DNA of 64,000 nucleotides from assembly GCA_016861105.1 (NCBI GenBank), contig BOKS01000002.1, positions 1 to 64,000 of the forward strand, in the 5' to 3' direction. Under the pieces are notes generated by a model. That model was not told where the DNA came from and searched no databases. It saw only the letters and a program-made list of their open reading frames with translations. Positions 8,841 through 17,361 of this stretch are shown here, in pieces. A program made the translations under genes and the position numbers. This stretch comes from Betaproteobacteria bacterium. Lineage in GTDB: Bacteria > Pseudomonadota > Gammaproteobacteria > Burkholderiales > Casimicrobiaceae. Numbering within the stretch: position 1 is the stretch's first letter; every line of letters begins with the position of its first letter.

Positions 8841-9794
8841 ATGACCGACGCCGTGCGTCCGCCCCTCGCTCCGCTGCTGCGCATCGCTGCGGCGCTCGCC
8901 GCGCTCGCACTCTGGCCGCTGCTCGCGCTCGCCCAGCAGCAGCCGTGGGAGGCCGGGACCGACGGGCTGAGGCCGGTGCCGGCGCTGTCGGCGCGCGTGA
9001 CCGACCTCACCGCGACGCTGTCCGGCGCGGAGCGGCAGGCGCTGGAGGCGAATCTCGCCGCGTTCGAGCAGCGCACCGGCGGGCAGATCGCCGTGCTGCT
9101 CGTGCCGAGCACGCAGCCCGAGCCGATCGAGGCCTACGCCATCCGCGTGGCCGACGCGTGGAAGATCGGGCGCAAGGGTCAGGACGACGGGGCGATCCTC
9201 GTCGTCGCCAAGGACGACCGCCGGCTGCGTCTCGAGGTGGGCTACGGCTACGAGGGGGTGCTGACCGACGCGGTCAGCAAGCGAATCATCGCCGAGACGA
9301 TCACGCCGTTCTTCCGGCAGGGACAGTTCGGCGCGGGCATCAGCGCCGGCGTCGACCGGATGGTCGCCGTCCTCGAGAAGGAACCGTCCGGCGCACCGCC
9401 GCCGCGCGAGCAGCGGCGGCCGGAGTCGATCGGCGTCGACTTCGGCACGATCCTCGTCGTGCTGCTGGTGATCGTGCCGATGATCGGCGGGGTGCTGCGA
9501 CGGATCTTCGGCAAGGTCGGCGGCGCGACGGCCGGGGCCGGCCTGGTCGGCACGGTGGCGGGCGTCATCGCAGGGTCGCTGCTGATCGGCCTGGTGGCGG
9601 CGGTCCTCGCCTGGGTGTTCCTGCTGTTCTTCACGATGGCAGGCCCGGGCGCGCTCGCGCGTGGCGGCCGCAGCGGCACCACCGGTCCGTGGATCGGCGG
9701 CGGGCACTGGGGGGGCGGCGGCTTCGGCGGCGGCGGCGGTTTCGGGGGCGGGGGCGGCGGCTTCGGCGGCGGCGGCGCCTCCGGCGGGTGGTGA
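8841..9794 (+). CDS. TPM-domain membrane protein with glycine-rich tail (YgcG-like)
   Basis: A 317-residue protein with a signal peptide (residues 1-32, ending near LALAQQ), a TPM domain at about 50-180 (TGGQIAVLLVPSTQPEPIE, GQDDGAILVVAKDDRRLR, GYGYEGVLTDA), two or three membrane segments between about 195 and 275, and a C-terminal tail of glycine with scattered Phe and Trp (285-317). TPM domains have been implicated in photosystem repair in plants and, in bacteria, sit with LemA; no reaction is established. Start ATG 8841 is preferred over an earlier in-frame one at 8769 because the signal peptide begins here. The stop overlaps the next gene's GTG. Confidence 0.87.
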   Translation: MTDAVRPPLAPLLRIAAALAALALWPLLALAQQQPWEAGTDGLRPVPALSARVTDLTATLSGAERQALEANLAAFEQRTGGQIAVLLVPSTQPEPIEAYAIRVADAWKIGRKGQDDGAILVVAKDDRRLRLEVGYGYEGVLTDAVSKRIIAETITPFFRQGQFGAGISAGVDRMVAVLEKEPSGAPPPREQRRPESIGVDFGTILVVLLVIVPMIGGVLRRIFGKVGGATAGAGLVGTVAGVIAGSLLIGLVAAVLAWVFLLFFTMAGPGALARGGRSGTTGPWIGGGHWGGGGFGGGGGFGGGGGGFGGGGASGGW

Positions 9795-10324
9795 ACGAGG
9801 CGATGGACGCGACGACGATGCCCTGGCGAGCGCCGAACCGGTTCTGGCGGCACGCATTCTCCGACGACGCGGACGTGCGCCGTGCCTTTCCCGCGGAGGG
9901 AATGACCCGCGTCGAGCACGCGATCCGCGACGGCGAGGCGACGCACCGCGGGCAGGTGTGCGTGGCGGTGGAGGCCGCGCTGCCGCTGGCGCGCGTCGTG
10001 GCGAAGGTCCCGCCGCGCGAGCGTGCGATCGAGGTGTTCGGGCAGCTCCGCGTCTGGGACACGGAGGAGAACAACGGCGTCCTGATCTACGTGCTGCTGG
10101 CCGATCGCGACGTCGAGATCGTCGCCGACCGCGGCATCGACCGCGCGGTCGGGCACGCGGCGTGGGAGGCCATCTGCCGGCGGATGGAGGAGATCTTCCG
10201 CGAGGACCGCCACGTCGACGCCGTCGAGCACGGCGTGCGCGAGGTGTCCGCGTTGCTCGCGCAGCACTTCCCCGGCGGCGCCGACGACCGCAACGAGATC
10301 CCCGACCGGCCGGTGGTCCTGTAG
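9791..10324 (+). CDS. TPM-domain protein, soluble form
   Basis: A 177-residue TPM-family protein without signal peptide or membrane segment. N-terminal WRAPNRFWRHAFSDDADVRRAFP is followed by the TPM fold (HRGQVCVAVEAALPLARV, RVWDTEENNGVLIYVLLADR, VEIVADRGIDRAVG). The start is uncertain: GTG 9791 overlaps the preceding TGA and would be coupled, while ATG 9803 gives four residues fewer but has a GAGG only two bases away. It probably works with the exported TPM protein and LemA. What it does is unknown. Confidence 0.85.
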   Translation: MNEAMDATTMPWRAPNRFWRHAFSDDADVRRAFPAEGMTRVEHAIRDGEATHRGQVCVAVEAALPLARVVAKVPPRERAIEVFGQLRVWDTEENNGVLIYVLLADRDVEIVADRGIDRAVGHAAWEAICRRMEEIFREDRHVDAVEHGVREVSALLAQHFPGGADDRNEIPDRPVVL

Positions 10325-10435
10325 GGCGTCGCGGGGGCCAGGGGCGGGACGGCAGCGGGCTCGCCGCGTCGGCCCGTCCCCGGCGGCCGAAGGCACGCTC
10401 GTCCCGCGTCCCCGGCCGCCCGACCCTGCCGTCCC

Positions 10436-11800
10436 TCAGTGCGGCTTCTCCATCCCGATCAGGTGCAGCGAATCGTGCTGCGCCTGGTTGTAGCGGTGGC
10501 GCAGGAGCACGAGCGCCATCGACGCGCTGACGAAGAGCCCGAACACCAGGATCACGACCTTGATCGACAGGTCGGCGCGGATCATCAGCGCGTAGCCGAA
10601 GAGCATCGCGAGGATCGACAGGTTCTCGTTGAAGTTCTGCACCGCGATCGAGTGGCCCGCGCCCATCAGCACGTGGCCGCGGTGCTGCAGCAGCGCGTTC
10701 ATCGGCACGACGAAGAAACCGGCGAGCGCGCCCACGATCATCAGGATCGCGCAGGCGATCAGCACGTAGTAGGGCACGGCGATCGTGCGCGCGCCGAGCG
10801 CGAGGTCGAACGCGCCCTGCGGCCCGATGCTGCGCTCGTACATCGCGAGCACCATCACGATCAGGCCCATCGCGATGCCGACGGGCAGGATCGACACGCT
10901 CTGGCGCAGCGTCACCTTCGTCGCGGCGATCACGGCGCCGAAGGCGATGCCGACCGCCACGACCGCCTGCAGGATCGCCGCCTGCGAGAGGTTCATGCCC
11001 AGCGACACCTCCGCCCACTTCAGCACGATGAACTGCAGCGTCGCCCCCGCGCCCCAGAACAGCGTCGTCGTCGCGAGCGAGATCTGGCCGAGCCTGTCGC
11101 GCCACAGCAGCGCCACGCAGTGCGAGAACTCGCGGATCAGGAACGCGGGGTTGCGGCTCGCGATCCGGTGGTCGACGCCGGTGTCCGGGATCCACAGGTT
11201 GAACATCGCGGCGACGCCGTAGAAGAAGGCGATCACGATGATCGCGGCCTCGGCGGGCGAGTCCACGAAGGTGTCGACGCCCGGGACGTCGAGGCCGAGC
11301 AGCTGCGAGGAGACGGTCTGCGAGACCAGCGCGCCGCCGAGCACCGTGCCGAGGATGATCGAGCCGACGGTGGTACCCTCGATCCAGCCGTTCGCGGCCA
11401 CGAGCTGCTGCGGCGGCAGCAGCTCGGTCAGGATGCCGTACTTCGCGGGCGAGTACGCGGCCGCGCCGAACCCGACCACCGCGTAGGCGGCGAGCACGAC
11501 CAGGTACTCCGGCAGCCCCGGCGGCACGAGGAACTGGTGCAGCAGCATCAGCAGGCACCCACCCACCTTGATCGTGTTGGTCACGAACATCACCCTGCCC
11601 TTCGGCCGGCTGTCCGCGAACGCGCCGACCCAGGCGGCGAGCACGACGTACGACACCACGAAGAAGAACTTCAGCATCGGCACCATCCACGCGGGGCCGG
11701 CGAGCTGCGCGAGGAGCGCGATCGCGGCGACCAGCAGCGCGTTGTCGGCGAGCGAGCTGAAGAACTGCGCCGCCATGATGGTGTAGAAGCCGGGTTTCAT
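10436..11800 (-). CDS. lplT: Lysophospholipid transporter LplT
   Basis: A 454-residue major-facilitator protein with about twelve membrane helices. LplT flips lysophospholipids across the inner membrane for re-acylation by Aas. Signature stretches are FFSSLADNALLVAAIALL near the N-terminus, WVGAFADSRPKGRVM, and VGFGAAAYSPAKYGILTELL, which is nearly diagnostic. No Aas acyltransferase is fused or adjacent, so its partner must be elsewhere. It is transcribed divergently from alr. Confidence 0.9.
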   Translation of the reverse strand: MKPGFYTIMAAQFFSSLADNALLVAAIALLAQLAGPAWMVPMLKFFFVVSYVVLAAWVGAFADSRPKGRVMFVTNTIKVGGCLLMLLHQFLVPPGLPEYLVVLAAYAVVGFGAAAYSPAKYGILTELLPPQQLVAANGWIEGTTVGSIILGTVLGGALVSQTVSSQLLGLDVPGVDTFVDSPAEAAIIVIAFFYGVAAMFNLWIPDTGVDHRIASRNPAFLIREFSHCVALLWRDRLGQISLATTTLFWGAGATLQFIVLKWAEVSLGMNLSQAAILQAVVAVGIAFGAVIAATKVTLRQSVSILPVGIAMGLIVMVLAMYERSIGPQGAFDLALGARTIAVPYYVLIACAILMIVGALAGFFVVPMNALLQHRGHVLMGAGHSIAVQNFNENLSILAMLFGYALMIRADLSIKVVILVFGLFVSASMALVLLRHRYNQAQHDSLHLIGMEKPH

Positions 11801-11866
11801 CTCGATCCGGGTCGTGGCACCGGCAGGCGGGGCGGCGAGGCGGCGCAGCGGGCGCGGGCCGCCTTT

Positions 11867-11875
11867 TGATATGAT
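11867..11875 (+). promoter_or_regulatory. Candidate extended -10 promoter of alr
   Basis: TGATATGAT, an extended -10 (TG-N-TATGAT, hexamer 11870-11875), in the 191-base divergent gap between lplT and alr, 116 bases before the alr ATG. No -35 hexamer is evident, as is usual for extended -10 promoters. Confidence 0.45.
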
Positions 11876-11991
11876 CGCGAGGCTTTGGGAAGCCGGCGCT
11901 TTATACCACGAACGCGCCGCCCCGCCCCGCCCCGGACGGGAAGGCCCCGCCGGTGTCGTCCTGGCCGGCGCGGCCGGCCCGATCCTCCGCC

Positions 11992-13086
11992 ATGGCCCGA
12001 CCGCTCGTCGCGCAGATCAACCTCGCCGCGCTCGCGGCCAACCTCGGGCGGGCGCGCGAGAAGGCGCCCGGTGCGCAGGTGCTCGCCGTCGTCAAGGCCA
12101 ACGCCTACGGCCACGGCCTCGCGCGCGTGCTGCCGGCGCTCGAGCGCGCCGACGGCCTCGCGCTCGTCGAGCTCGAGGCCGCCCTGGCGCTGCGCGACGC
12201 GCACTACTCGCGCCGCATCCTGCTGCTCGAGGGATTCTTCGACGAGCGCGAGCTGCTCGACATCGCCCGCGCGCGGCTCGCCGTGGTCGTGCACGACGAG
12301 GCGCAGGTGGCGATGCTGGAGCGCGCCGTGCTGCCGCGTCCGCTCGAGGTGTTCGTCAAGGTCAACACGGGCATGAACAGGCTGGGGCTGGCGCCGCGCG
12401 ACGTGGCGCGCGCCTGCGAGCGGCTCGGCGGCTCGCCGTCGGTGGCGGCGCTGCGGCTGATGACGCACTTCGCGCGGGCCGACGAGGACGACGGCCTCGC
12501 GGAGCCGCTGGCCGTCTTCGACGACGCCTGCCGCAACCTCCCGTATCCGCGCTCGCTCGCGAACTCGGCGGGCGTGTTCCGCTACGCGGAGGTCGGCGGC
12601 GACATCGTGCGGCCGGGCATCATGCTCTACGGCGCCACGCCGTTCGCCTACGACACCGCCGAGATGCTCGGCCTGCGTCCGGTGATGACGCTGCACAGCG
12701 AGATCATCGCGGTCCAGCGGCTCGAGGCCGACCAGACGGTCGGCTACGGCGGCGCGTTCACCGCGTCGCGCCCGACGCGCGTCGGGGTGATCGCCTGCGG
12801 CTACGCCGACGGCTACCCGCGCCACGCGCCGAACGGCACGCCGGTGCTCGTCTGCGGGCGGCGCACGCGCCTCGTCGGCCGCGTGTCGATGGACATGATC
12901 ACCTGCGACCTCGGCGACGTGCCCGAGGCGCGCGTGGGCAGCCCCGTCGTGCTGTGGGGCGAGGGGCTGCCCGTCGACGACGTCGCGGCGGCCGCGTCGA
13001 CCGTCGGCTACGAGCTGCTGTGCGCGCTCGCGCCGCGCGTGCGCGTGGTGACGACGCGCGTGGGCCGCATCGACCTGCCGCTGTGA
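11992..13086 (+). CDS. alr: Alanine racemase
   Basis: This PLP enzyme interconverts L- and D-alanine, supplying D-Ala for peptidoglycan. It is 364 residues long, normal for the family. The cofactor lysine is K35 in [11 protein letters not shown]. Other landmarks are [13 protein letters not shown], the PGIMLYG motif of the barrel, VGYGGAFTA, and the C-terminal beta-domain [13 protein letters not shown]. The ATG at 11992 is chosen because the family starts about 34 residues before this lysine; an in-frame ATG at 11953 would add an Arg/Pro/Ser leader. hldD follows after 34 bases in the same direction. Confidence 0.95.
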   Translation: MARPLVAQINLAALAANLGRAREKAPGAQVLAVVKANAYGHGLARVLPALERADGLALVELEAALALRDAHYSRRILLLEGFFDERELLDIARARLAVVVHDEAQVAMLERAVLPRPLEVFVKVNTGMNRLGLAPRDVARACERLGGSPSVAALRLMTHFARADEDDGLAEPLAVFDDACRNLPYPRSLANSAGVFRYAEVGGDIVRPGIMLYGATPFAYDTAEMLGLRPVMTLHSEIIAVQRLEADQTVGYGGAFTASRPTRVGVIACGYADGYPRHAPNGTPVLVCGRRTRLVGRVSMDMITCDLGDVPEARVGSPVVLWGEGLPVDDVAAAASTVGYELLCALAPRVRVVTTRVGRIDLPL

Positions 13087-13120
13087 ACCTCCAACGCACC
13101 CCCGCGATCCCGGACTCCCC

Positions 13121-14128
13121 ATGCTCGATGGCATGCTGATCGTCGTCACCGGCGCCGCCGGATTCGTCGGCGCGAACCTCGTGCGCGCGCTGAACGCCCG
13201 CGGCCACACGCGCATCCTCGCCGTGGACAATCTCGCGCGCGCCGACAAGGTGGCCAACCTCGCCGATCTCGACGTCGAGGGCTTCGTCGACAAGGACGAG
13301 TTCCTCCCGCGCCTCGCCGAGGGCGAGTTCGAGGACGAGCTCGGCGCGGTGTTCCACCAGGGGGCGTGCTCGGACACGATGGAGACCGACGGCCGCTACA
13401 TGATGCGCAACAACTACCGCTACTCGGTGGCGCTGCTCGACTACTGCCAGGACAACGACGTCCCGCTGATCTACGCGTCGTCGGCGTCGGTGTACGGCGG
13501 CGGCAGCGAGTTCCGCGAGGCGCGCGAGTGCGAGGCGCCGCTCAACGTCTACGGCTACTCGAAGTTCCTGTTCGACCAGGCGGTGCGGCGCACGCTTCCG
13601 GAGCGCACGGCGCCGGTGGTCGGCTTCCGCTACTTCAACGTCTACGGGCCGCGCGAGCAGCACAAGGGGCGCATGGCGTCGGTGGCGTTCCACTTCTTCC
13701 ACCAGTACCGTCGCGAGGGCCGCGTGCGGCTGTTCGAGGGCTCGGGCGGCTACGCGGCAGGCGAGCAGCGCCGCGACTTCGTGCACGTCGACGACGTCGT
13801 CGCGGCGAACCTGTGGTTCCTCGAGCACCCCGAGCGCTCGGGCGTGTTCAATCTCGGCACCGGCCGCGCCTCGACCTACAACGCGATGGCGGCCGCCGTG
13901 GTGAACGCGGTGGACGCGCGCGCGGGACGGCCGCGGCGCACGGTGCGCGAGCTCGTCGACGCGGGCGTCGTCGAGTACATCCCGTTCCCGCCGGCGCTCG
14001 TCGGCAAGTACCAGAACCACACGCAGGCGGACCTCGCGAACCTGCGCGCCGCGGGCTACGGCGCGCCGTTCCTCGACGTCGACGCGGGCGTCGAGCGCTA
14101 CGTCGAAAGTCTGATGGCCGCGCCCTGA
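13121..14128 (+). CDS. hldD: ADP-glyceromanno-heptose 6-epimerase
   Basis: HldD converts ADP-D-glycero- to ADP-L-glycero-D-manno-heptose for the lipopolysaccharide inner core, implying a Gram-negative with heptose in LPS. The 335-residue short-chain dehydrogenase-type protein has the NAD(P) motif [11 protein letters not shown], the family-specific [18 protein letters not shown], and catalytic Y144 and K148 in VYGYSK, then [17 protein letters not shown] 13121 or 13133 are both possible; family members usually begin at the ILVTG strand, which favours 13133. Confidence 0.95.
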   Translation: MLDGMLIVVTGAAGFVGANLVRALNARGHTRILAVDNLARADKVANLADLDVEGFVDKDEFLPRLAEGEFEDELGAVFHQGACSDTMETDGRYMMRNNYRYSVALLDYCQDNDVPLIYASSASVYGGGSEFREARECEAPLNVYGYSKFLFDQAVRRTLPERTAPVVGFRYFNVYGPREQHKGRMASVAFHFFHQYRREGRVRLFEGSGGYAAGEQRRDFVHVDDVVAANLWFLEHPERSGVFNLGTGRASTYNAMAAAVVNAVDARAGRPRRTVRELVDAGVVEYIPFPPALVGKYQNHTQADLANLRAAGYGAPFLDVDAGVERYVESLMAAP

Positions 14129-14192
14129 GGTCCCGTCCTATCGTCCTTCGTGCCGGCGCGCTCCGCCGCCGGGCCCCCTACGGAGGACGTCG

Positions 14193-14558
14193 ATGAGAAA
14201 CCTGCTGCTCGCGCTCGCCGCGCTCGTGTTCGCGCACGTCGCCGGCGCTGCCGTCAACCTCAACACCGCCACGAAGGACGAACTCGTCGCGCTGCCGGGC
14301 ATCGGCCCGGCGAAGGCGCAGGCCATCGTCGACTACCGCAACCAGCACGGACCGTTCCGCGCGGTCGACGACGTGCGCAAGGTCAAGGGCATCGGCGAGA
14401 AGCTCTTCCTGCAGATCCGCCCCGAGCTGACGATCGGCGGCGGCGCGTCCCCGCGCGCCACCGCGGTCGCCGGCCGGCCCGAGGCGAAGGGGGAGGCGAA
14501 GCCGGCCGCCCGCGCGGCCGACGGCGGTATCGCGCGCGACGACAAGCCGCGGAAGTGA
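14193..14558 (+). CDS. ComEA-like helix-hairpin-helix DNA-binding protein
   Basis: A 121-residue exported protein with a signal peptide (1-19, ending HVAGA) and a compact ComEA domain, VNLNTATKDELVALPGIGPA then VKGIGEKLFLQIRP. These are two helix-hairpin-helix units that bind double-stranded DNA without sequence preference. In competent Gram-negatives such single-domain ComEA proteins sit in the periplasm and ratchet incoming DNA. The C-terminal 35 residues are a low-complexity basic tail. GGAGG at 14181-14185 supports the ATG. No other competence gene is nearby. Confidence 0.88.
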   Translation: MRNLLLALAALVFAHVAGAAVNLNTATKDELVALPGIGPAKAQAIVDYRNQHGPFRAVDDVRKVKGIGEKLFLQIRPELTIGGGASPRATAVAGRPEAKGEAKPAARAADGGIARDDKPRK

Positions 14559-14588
14559 CGCGCGGCGCGGGGCGATGCGGTCGGGGGC

Positions 14589-14594
14589 TACAAT
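14589..14594 (+). promoter_or_regulatory. Candidate -10 box of cysM
   Basis: TACAAT, 29 bases before the cysM ATG in the short gap after the ComEA-like gene. No -35 hexamer is visible. Confidence 0.4.
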
Positions 14595-14623
14595 GCCGAT
14601 TCGTCCGACGACCGCCTCGCCCC

Positions 14624-15508
14624 ATGCTTCCGACGCTCGCCGACACCGTCGGCAACACCCCGCTCGTGCGGCTGCAGCGGCTGCCCGGCACGACGAGCAA
14701 CGTCGTGCTCGGCAAGATGGAGGGCAACAATCCGGCCGGCTCGGTGAAGGACAGGCCGGCGCTGTCGATGATCGTCGAGGCCGAGAAGCGCGGCGAGATC
14801 CGGCCCGGCGACACGCTCGTCGAGCCCACGTCCGGCAACACCGGCATCGCCCTCGCGATGGTCGCCGCGATGCGCGGGTACCGCATGGTGCTCGTCATGC
14901 CCGACAACCTGTCCGTCGAGCGGCGCCAGGCGATGACGGCGTACGGCGCCGAGCTCGTGCTCACGCCGAAGGCGGGCGGCATGGAAGGCGCGCGCGACCT
15001 CGCCGAGCGCATGGTGGCCGAGGGCAGGGGACGGATGCTCGACCAGTTCTCCAACCCCGACAATCCGCTCGCGCACTACCGCGGCACCGGCCCGGAGCTG
15101 TGGGCGCAGACGGGCGGGCGCATCACGCACTTCGTCTCCGCCATGGGCACCACCGGCACCATCATGGGCGTGTCGCGTTTCCTCAAGGAACGCAATCCGG
15201 CGGTCGTCGTGATCGGTGCGCAGCCGGCGGAGGGGGCGTCGATCCCCGGCATCCGCAAGTGGCCGGACGCCTACCTGCCGAGGATCTACGAGCCCGGTCG
15301 CGTCGACCGCATCGAGCCGGTGACGCAGGAGGAGGCCGAGGCGACGACGCGGCGCCTCGCCGCCGAGGAGGGCGTCTTCTGCGGCATCTCGGCGGGCGGC
15401 GCCTGCGCGGTGGCGTTGCGCATCGCGCGCGAGGTCGAGAACGCGACGATCGTGTTCGTCGTCTGCGACCGCGGCGACCGCTACCTGTCGCTCGGCGTGT
15501 TTCCGTGA
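14624..15508 (+). CDS. cysM: Cysteine synthase B (O-acetylserine sulfhydrylase B)
   Basis: This PLP enzyme makes cysteine from O-acetylserine and sulfide or thiosulfate. It is 294 residues long. The cofactor lysine is K42 in NPAGSVKDRPA, a CysM-type sequence (CysK usually reads NPxxSVKCR). The substrate loop is EPTSGNTGIALAMVAA and the phosphate loop GTTGTI. RKWPDAYLPRIY further separates CysM from CysK. The ATG at 14624 matches the family start at TLADTVGNTPLV. Confidence 0.94.
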   Translation: MLPTLADTVGNTPLVRLQRLPGTTSNVVLGKMEGNNPAGSVKDRPALSMIVEAEKRGEIRPGDTLVEPTSGNTGIALAMVAAMRGYRMVLVMPDNLSVERRQAMTAYGAELVLTPKAGGMEGARDLAERMVAEGRGRMLDQFSNPDNPLAHYRGTGPELWAQTGGRITHFVSAMGTTGTIMGVSRFLKERNPAVVVIGAQPAEGASIPGIRKWPDAYLPRIYEPGRVDRIEPVTQEEAEATTRRLAAEEGVFCGISAGGACAVALRIAREVENATIVFVVCDRGDRYLSLGVFP

Positions 15509-15539
15509 ACGCCGAAGCCGCGCGCGCGAAGGGGGGCCC

Positions 15540-16373
15540 GTGACGGCGATCCTCGTGTTCGACATCGAGACGGTGCCCGATCTCGCGGCCGTGCGCCGCA
15601 CCTGCGAGGTCCCCGCCGACCTTTGCGACGCCGACGTCGCGGCGTGGTTCGCGCAGTCGCGGCGCGTCGCCACGGGCAGCGACTTCGCGCCCCTCTACCT
15701 GCAGAAGGTCGTCGCCATCGGGTGTGCCGTGCGCGACGGCCCGCGGTTCAGGATCGGGTCGCTGGGCGAGGTGGGCGACGACGAGCCCGACCTCCTGCGT
15801 CGCTTCTTCGAGCTCGTCGACCGCTTCACGCCGCAGCTCGTGTCCTGGAACGGCAGCGGCTTCGACCTTCCCGTGCTGCACCACCGGGCGCTGATCCACG
15901 GCGTGCCCGCCGCGCGCTACTGGGAGTGGGGCGACGACGACCGGGACTTCCGCTACAACAACTACCTGTCGCGCTACCACACCCGGCACCTCGACGTGAT
16001 GGACGTGCTGGCCGCGTACCAGCCGCGCGCGAACGCCCCGCTGGACGCGATGGCGCGCCTCTGCGGATTTCCGGGCAAGCTCGGGATGGATGGCAGCGAG
16101 GTCGCGGCGGCCGTCGCGGCCGGGCGCCTCGCCGAGGTGCGCGCCTACTGCGAGACCGACGTCCTCAACACCTACCTGCTCTACCAGCGCTTCCGGCTGA
16201 TGCGCGGCGAGGTCGACGCGGCGGCGTACGCCGCGGAGATCTCGTTCATCCGCGAGCGGATCGCCGCGAGCGACGCGCCGCACTGGCGCGCCTACCTCGC
16301 CGCGTGGGACGGTGCCGCGACGCGGGGCGAGCCGCGTCCGGCGACCGGCGCGCCGCGCGCGGCCGCCGGCTGA
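15540..16373 (+). CDS. Predicted 3'-5' exonuclease related to the PolB exonuclease domain
   Basis: A 277-residue DEDD-type nuclease fold. Motif I is VFDIETVP (acidic pair), motif II SWNGSGFDLPVL, and motif III AYCETDVLNTYLLYQRF with the final catalytic aspartate. QKVVAIGCAVRD also matches the family. It is found as a stand-alone protein in many proteobacteria; its substrate is not established, but repair or processing is plausible. The start is GTG 15540, because no ATG lies before the first catalytic strand. The C-terminal 25 residues are a disordered Ala/Pro tail. Confidence 0.86.
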   Translation: MTAILVFDIETVPDLAAVRRTCEVPADLCDADVAAWFAQSRRVATGSDFAPLYLQKVVAIGCAVRDGPRFRIGSLGEVGDDEPDLLRRFFELVDRFTPQLVSWNGSGFDLPVLHHRALIHGVPAARYWEWGDDDRDFRYNNYLSRYHTRHLDVMDVLAAYQPRANAPLDAMARLCGFPGKLGMDGSEVAAAVAAGRLAEVRAYCETDVLNTYLLYQRFRLMRGEVDAAAYAAEISFIRERIAASDAPHWRAYLAAWDGAATRGEPRPATGAPRAAAG

Positions 16374-16485
16374 GACGCCCCGCCGGCGACCAGCGCACGT
16401 CGGCGTCGGCGACGCTGGCGATCGCGGGTCCGCGTGCGATGCGGCCGCTCGCGACGGCGGCCGTGCCCGCGGTGCGCCGGACATC

Positions 16486-16510
16486 GTGGCCGCGTCATCG
16501 ACGCGGCCAC
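16486..16510. terminator. Bidirectional hairpin between converging genes
   Basis: GTGGCCGCGT, loop CATCG, ACGCGGCCAC: a perfect 10-base stem, extendable on both sides with mismatches. It lies five bases beyond the phzF-family stop and 112 bases beyond the exonuclease stop. There is no T-tract, so termination strength is uncertain. Confidence 0.5.
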
Positions 16511-16515
16511 GGTGT

Positions 16516-17361
16516 CTAGGCGGGCAGCGCGATCGTCCCGCGGCCGATCTCGACGACGCGACCGCCGACGCGGATCGACCCGTCGGCGTCGACGGCGAGC
16601 GCGAGGCGGCAGGGCCGGCCGACCGCCTCGCCCTGGTCGATCGTGAGGCGCTGCGGCAGCGGCGCCTGCGTCGCGATCAGCCAGCCGCCCAGGTTCGCGC
16701 ACGCCGAGCCGGTGCCGGGGTCCTCGACCACGGCGCCGTGCTTGAGGAAGAAGAAGCGCGCGAGCACGCGGTCCGCGTGCCGGGCGAACACGTACGCCAT
16801 CGCGCGCGCGCCGTTGCTCGCGTACGCCTGCATCGCCTCGGCGCGCGGCGCCGCGCGCCGCACGGCGTCGGCGCCCGCGACCGGAACGACCAGCTGCTCG
16901 CTGCCGGTGTCGACCCACAGCGGCGCATCGCCGATGTCGCCCGGCGCGAGCCCGAGCGCGGCCGCGAGGTCGGCATTCGAGGCGGCGGGCACGCGGTGCC
17001 GGGGCGCGTTCGCCCGCAGCGTCCACACGTCGCCGTCGGCCTCGACCGGGATCACGCCGGCCTTCATCGCCAGCGTCACGCCGTCGCCGCCGCCGCACAG
17101 CGCGCGCACGACGTGCGCCGTGCCGAGCGTCGGATGGCCGGCGAACGGCATCTCGAAGGTCGGCGTGAAGATGCGCACCGCCGCGGTCGCCTGGTCGGAC
17201 GGGAGCACGAACGTCGTCTCCGACAGGTTGAACTGCAGTGCGAGCGCCTGCATGGTGTCGCCGTCCAGCGAGCGGGCGTCCTCGAACACGCACAGCGGAT
17301 TGCCGCCCAGCGGCGACTCGGCGAACACGTTGACGAGGCGGAAGCGCAGTTCGGTGATCAT
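16516..17361 (-). CDS. PhzF family isomerase-like protein
   Basis: A 281-residue protein of the PhzF/diaminopimelate-epimerase fold. The family includes the phenazine isomerase PhzF and many uncharacterised members. Conserved segments are NVFAESPLGGNPLCVFEDA, the catalytic-glutamate region FNLSETTFVL, MPFAGHPTLGTAHVV, and EDPGTGSACANLGGWL. No other phenazine gene is present, so a phenazine role is unlikely. Its ATG overlaps the selU stop by four bases (17358-17361), making it the last gene of the tesA-selU-phzF unit. Confidence 0.88.
   Translation of the reverse strand: MITELRFRLVNVFAESPLGGNPLCVFEDARSLDGDTMQALALQFNLSETTFVLPSDQATAAVRIFTPTFEMPFAGHPTLGTAHVVRALCGGGDGVTLAMKAGVIPVEADGDVWTLRANAPRHRVPAASNADLAAALGLAPGDIGDAPLWVDTGSEQLVVPVAGADAVRRAAPRAEAMQAYASNGARAMAYVFARHADRVLARFFFLKHGAVVEDPGTGSACANLGGWLIATQAPLPQRLTIDQGEAVGRPCRLALAVDADGSIRVGGRVVEIGRGTIALPA

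Noticed and set aside
9702-9792. GGCGGCGGC-type simple repeat
   Set aside because: It is the glycine-rich tail of the first TPM protein, known for YgcG-like proteins, not a mobile or regulatory repeat.
8520-11690. Very long minus-strand frame across TPM and lplT genes
   Set aside because: Arg/Ala/Gly/Pro-rich translation antisense to confidently identified genes; a by-product of extreme GC content.
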